Below are positions 60,569 through 64,000 of a DNA stretch of 64,000 bases, piece by piece. How positions within the stretch are numbered: position 1 is the first letter of the stretch; every line of letters begins with the position of its first letter. The stretch is from Liriodendron chinense. Lineage: Eukaryota > Streptophyta > Magnoliopsida > Magnoliales > Magnoliaceae. The DNA is taken from contig PVNU02000860.1 in the NCBI GenBank assembly GCA_003013855.2, forward strand, positions 18,350 through 82,349, read 5' to 3'. Made by a program: the position numbers and the translations under genes. Under the pieces are notes generated by a model. That model was given only the letters and a program-made list of their open reading frames with translations. It did no database searches and had not been told where the DNA came from.

Positions 60569-60586
60569 TCCCCAGCGGAGTCGCCA
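60569..60586 (-). other. Primer-binding site
   Basis: On the minus strand TGGCGACTCCGCTGGGGA starts three bases after the 5' LTR. Tat/Ogre elements carry a closely similar PBS, usually assigned to tRNA-Arg; the assignment here is by resemblance. Confidence 0.8.
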
Positions 60587-60589
60587 TTC

Positions 60590-62123
60590 TGTGGACCCTC
60601 GCCGATTTTCCCGCGCTCCCACACGACGTCGTTCTCCCTTTCCTTTCGGAAGAAGAAGAAGAAGAGGTGCGTGAGTGCGAAATCGCCGTTTGTGCCACTG
60701 GCTTGCCTCGTTCTCGAGGGCTTCGTTTGGTTGTCGTATTGAGCTGGATGTGTTTAAGTGAATTTATATAAGACCAGAGTCGCCACTAGCCAGTTACTTC
60801 GAATCTACAGTCGGCTAGACCCCGTAGAAACGTTAGAGAAGGGAATCCGAAGATTCCTTCCTCTAAAATGACTCCTGTTGATCTGCGGTCAGAGATTCAA
60901 GGTAAGGGATCACGGTTACAGGGTGGGAAGAGGTTAAGCACCCCACACACTGCCCGTACCGAAGTACGGTCTCTACTTCACAGAATCGATCGAATACTTG
61001 AAAGTCTAGTTTAATCCTCGTATATTCTCATGGATGACATGATGCATGAATGCGGGTCTGAACAGTAAGAGTTTCTGATGGGCAGGTTCCAACAACGGGC
61101 AAGCCCAGAGCGTACGCTCGAACTGACAGGTGCTTAATGTAAGACGTATGCAGTGTGCTTGAATGATCAAGGTGTTTTATGGTGAAGCATGAATGCAGGT
61201 CTGAACAGTAAGAGTTTCTGATGGGCAGGTTCCAACAACGGGCAAGCCCAGAGCATACGCTCGAACTGACAGGTGCTTAATATAAAGACATATGCATGTG
61301 TGCTTGAGTAATCAAGGTGCTTGTAGTGAAGCAGGGGGGTTGGAAGAAAAGTAAATGTTGCACTTATGCTAGATGCAAATGAGATGATGCTGGAAAAGAG
61401 TAGCTGGGTGGACGGAGGTGTCGCAAGGGTTAGCTTCGAGTGGTTGGATCAAGACTTGGATGGCTTGGGAGGCTTGGACCAGTGGTCAGGCTGGGCTGGA
61501 CCAGGGTTAGACTCTCCTCACTCGGGCTCTCCTTGGTGGAAAAATGGGCTAAAGGGTGGAGAGATGGACTCAGAGCTCTCGGGCTAAAATGGACTCGAAT
61601 GGCTTCTTGAAATGAGAAGGGGAGGGGGGTATTTATAGCAGCAGAGAGGGGCACTCTCGTAATTTTTTCCGGGCGGCCTGCCATGGGCCGCCCGTACGGC
61701 CGCTCCTCGGTTTCCAGCGAGTACGGTCGCTCCCTCGGGGCTGCTGTTGGACTCGCTGGTCGACTCAGTGAGTTGACTCAGTGGGTCGACTCGGTGGTTT
61801 GACTCGACGGGTTGACTCGACGGGTTGACTCGGTGTTTTGACTCGACGGGTTGACTCGACGGGTTGACTCAGCGGGTTAACTCAGCGAGTTGACTCAGTG
61901 AGTTTGACTTTTTTTTTTTGGATTTTTTGACTTGCCTTTTTTACGGGGGGTTTTTCTGGGTGGTGTTTAGGACTGGGTTGACTGGGTTCAGGCTTGAACT
62001 GGGCTATGGAATGGGGCTTACAAGGGTGAGTTTGGCTGAGTTTGGACTTGGGATTTGGGGGTATGGTCCTCCATTCAACCAGCTATCTCTACCAACAGTG
62101 TAGCCGAAGGTGGGGTGTCTACA
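60590..62123 (-). repeat. 5' LTR of the giant element
   Basis: 1534 bp, same ends as the left LTR, 120 bp longer. The main gain is a duplicated segment: GGTCTGAACAGTAAGAGTTT starts near 61051 and again near 61198, once only in the left LTR. There are fewer GACTC units than in the left LTR. Confidence 0.93.
61630..61693 (-). promoter_or_regulatory. LTR promoter (TATA box and GC-rich palindrome)
   Basis: Minus-strand TATAAATA (61637-61630) in a C-rich context is the best TATA box in the LTR, placing U3 at about 62123-61600. The GC-rich near-palindrome (GGGCGGCC...GGGCCGCCC, 61671-61693) lies about 35 bases upstream, and the GACTC repeats farther upstream. Confidence 0.6.
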
Positions 62124-64000
62124 GGTACTTAACTCATGAAAGAATGAGTTAGGCTCAATCCGGGGGTCTTGGTGACCATGTCCGCGTAGAGATAGTCTGG
62201 TCTATCGATTGAGGCTTTGACTCTACCGAAAGCAGAGGATTTGGCCAAGGGAATGCTTAGATTCCCTTCAGGGCTATTCGGGTCCAACTAATGGAGTAGC
62301 GACCAAAGAAAATCCATCTTTATTTGAATATCGTTAGAAATTTATATCAGGTTAAGGAAAATATCTGAGTAGATGCTCTACATGCCAAGGGCGACGTAGG
62401 GTTCTTCCTCGCATATCTTTGAGATAATATGTAACTGGTTGCACAATTTTGATAACTCGGTAAGGGCCTTCCCAGTTCGGATCTAATGAGCGAGCAGAAA
62501 TTTCAAGATTCTGTCTAAGGACCAAATCGCCGAGCTGGAAAGCTCTAGGTCGTTACGTTAGCGAGAAATACGTTGTTGGTAAGCTGCTACTCGAAGTTGG
62601 AATGCGTCCCTTCTTTCTTTCAAGAGGTCGAGATGAAGCCTCAGCCCCTTTTGATTATTTGTGGTATCGTACTGCTCGATTCGATACGAGGGTACTTGGA
62701 CTTCAACGGGGACAACTGCGTCGGTGTCGAATGCCAAAGAGAAAGGAGTTTCCCTAGTTGATGTGCGAGTTGTAGTTCTATAGGCCCATAAGACTTTAGG
62801 TAGGAGCTCTGGCCACATGCCTTTATATTCATCGAGCTTAGTCTTCAGATGATGTTTAATGATCTTATTGACGGCTTTAACTTGTCCATTAGCCTAGGAA
62901 TGATATGGGGAGGTACGAATACTTCGTATCTTCCATCTTTCATAAAACTCCGAGAACGCGAAGTTGTCGAACTGCTTTCCGTTGTCGGTGATTATAGTGT
63001 AGGGGAGCCTATAACGGCATATTATGTTTCTCCACATGAACCTGGTGTCTGCTTTTCGGTGATTGTGGTTAACGGTTCTGCCTCGACCCATTTGGTGAAA
63101 TAATCGACTGCTACAATTACAAACCTATTCTGACCTTTCCCGGTGGGCAATGGTCCAATGATATCGACTCCCCATTGGGCGAAGGGCCAAGGGCCGTCCA
63201 TCGACGTCATCTGCTCAGATGGTACACAGGGTATTGGAGAGTATCGCTGGCATTTGTCGTATTTTTTTAGAAAATTAGATCGCGTCCGCCTTCATGGTGG
63301 GTCAGTAGTACCCTTGCCTCATTGCTTTATATGTTAAAGAGCATCCCTTAGGATGGTTACCGCATGCCGCCAGTATTTCATCAAGAACGCGATGTACCTC
63401 TTCTGGATGAAGACACTTTAAGTATGGTAAAGTAAAGCTTTTACGTAGTAAAATTTCATTTTGTAAGGTATACCTAGCAGCACGGTGAAGAATTTGTCAT
63501 GCAAATTTTTTATCATCTGGGAGTTGTCCATCATTGAGGTAAAGGACGATGGGGTCCATCCAACATGGGGAGGAATGTACTGTGACTACTTACTCTGGGG
63601 TCGTTTGACTAATACTCGGAGCATGAAGATGCTCGATGGGAACAGATTGCGTTAATTCAGACTCTGGTGCAGAGGCTAGCTTTGCTAAGGAATCTGCGAG
63701 CTTGTTCTTCTCACAAGGGATATGAATTATTTCATATTTGTTTAGCTTTACGAGTAGGATAAGTACTCGGGATTTGTATAAATCCATTCACTCTTCTTTC
63801 ACCTCGAATTCGCCGAGCACTTGATTGACTATGAGTTGAGAGTCGCTATGAATAAGTAAACTCTGTATCGCGAGCACATTCGCTAGTTCGAGGCCGACGA
63901 TCAAAGCCTCATATTCTGCTTCATTATTAGAGACATGAATGTCAAATCGTAAAGCATATTGAAAATGTGACCCGTCAGGAGCAATTAAGATTAAGCCGGC
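62124..64000 (-). pseudogene. Decayed second Tat-type Ty3 element (integrase, RNase H)
   Basis: Minus-strand pieces from right to left: archaeal-type RNase H (HVSNNEAEYEALIVGLELANV, SLLIHSDSQLIVNQVLGEF, then KNKLADSLAKLASAPE), integrase zinc module, integrase core (WGVDIIGPLPTGKGQNRFVIVAV, then in another frame YTIITDNGKQFD), LWAYRTTTRTSTRETPFSL, and the integrase end (LDPNWEGPY at about 62470, then a short tail). Several stops and frameshifts break it up. It is clearly different in sequence from the integrase at 51924-52982, so it is another family. Its 5' part continues beyond the window. The LTR of the giant element abuts its 3' untranslated region. Confidence 0.85.

Larger units (their letters stand above)
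37965..62123 (-). mobile_element. Giant Tat/Ogre-type Ty3 LTR retrotransposon
   Basis: About 24.2 kb between the outer LTR ends (TGTGGACC...GTCTACA). On the minus strand the order is 5' LTR, PBS, gag, protease, RT, RNase H, second RNase H, integrase, then about 12.5 kb of extra sequence, a purine-rich tract and the 3' LTR. The dual RNase H, the TGGCGACTCCGCTGGGGA PBS, the size and the antisense ORFs in the 3' region are hallmarks of the Tat clade, which includes Ogre. The extra 3' region carries two plus-strand genes. Several frameshifts in gag-pol mean this copy cannot make a complete polyprotein as read. LTR similarity points to a young insertion. The flanks (ATTGC left, GGTAC right) do not form a 5-bp target duplication. 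Confidence 0.93.

Overview
The window is nuclear DNA from a flowering plant. It holds plant-type spliced exons, a Tat/Ogre-lineage Ty3 retrotransposon, a LINE tail, tRNA-type SINE-like elements and many foldback MITEs. Very frequent GGGCCCACC...CATGATG-type words make me think of a magnoliid, but that is an impression; taxonomy cannot be settled by eye. Host coding content is very low: only six exons of one host gene family, aldo-keto reductase (AKR), are recognisable.

Layout. 1-3394 looks like a solo LTR (TGTAACG...CGTTACA). 3790-5527 holds three exons from the middle of an AKR gene, broken by an in-frame stop and lacking the C-terminal exons. 5528-12090 is repeat-rich spacer with microsatellites and foldback elements, including a 610-bp hAT-like element with an exact 8-bp target duplication. 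At 12092-12358 a second AKR gene starts, with TATA boxes, a G-box and exon 1. Its intron 1 is about 24.8 kb long (12359-37175). That intron is largely three head-to-tail copies of one repeat block (A 15340-23779, B 23780-28624, C 28625-36790). Because the copies align, younger insertions show up against empty sites: a 743-bp solo LTR, several MITEs, a Mutator-like foldback element with a 9-bp target duplication, and a 5'-truncated LINE with a 10-bp target duplication. AKR exons 2 and 3 follow at 37176-37480, then a downstream intron.

37965-62123 is a giant (about 24.2 kb) Ty3 retrotransposon of the Tat/Ogre type on the minus strand. It has near-identical LTRs of 1.41 and 1.53 kb, a PBS, a purine-rich tract, gag-protease, RT with two RNase H domains, and integrase. 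Between integrase and the 3' LTR lies about 12.5 kb carrying two genes in antisense (plus-strand) orientation. One is an apparently intact three-exon plant mobile domain (PMD) gene with its own TATA box. The other is a broken gene resembling DUF7745-type accessory ORFs. The same region holds a 457-bp tandem duplication and a roughly 150-bp satellite-like array. The gag-pol is interrupted by several frameshifts although the LTRs look very similar. The LTR flanks do not form a target duplication. From 62124 to the end is a second, decayed Tat-type element (integrase, then RNase H, minus strand).

How it fits together: the AKR locus looks like a tandem gene pair, each copy interrupted by retroelements in the same intron (after the SKLW exon), so the window sees exons 4-6 of one copy and exons 1-3 of the next. 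Most of the remaining sequence is transposable-element strata.
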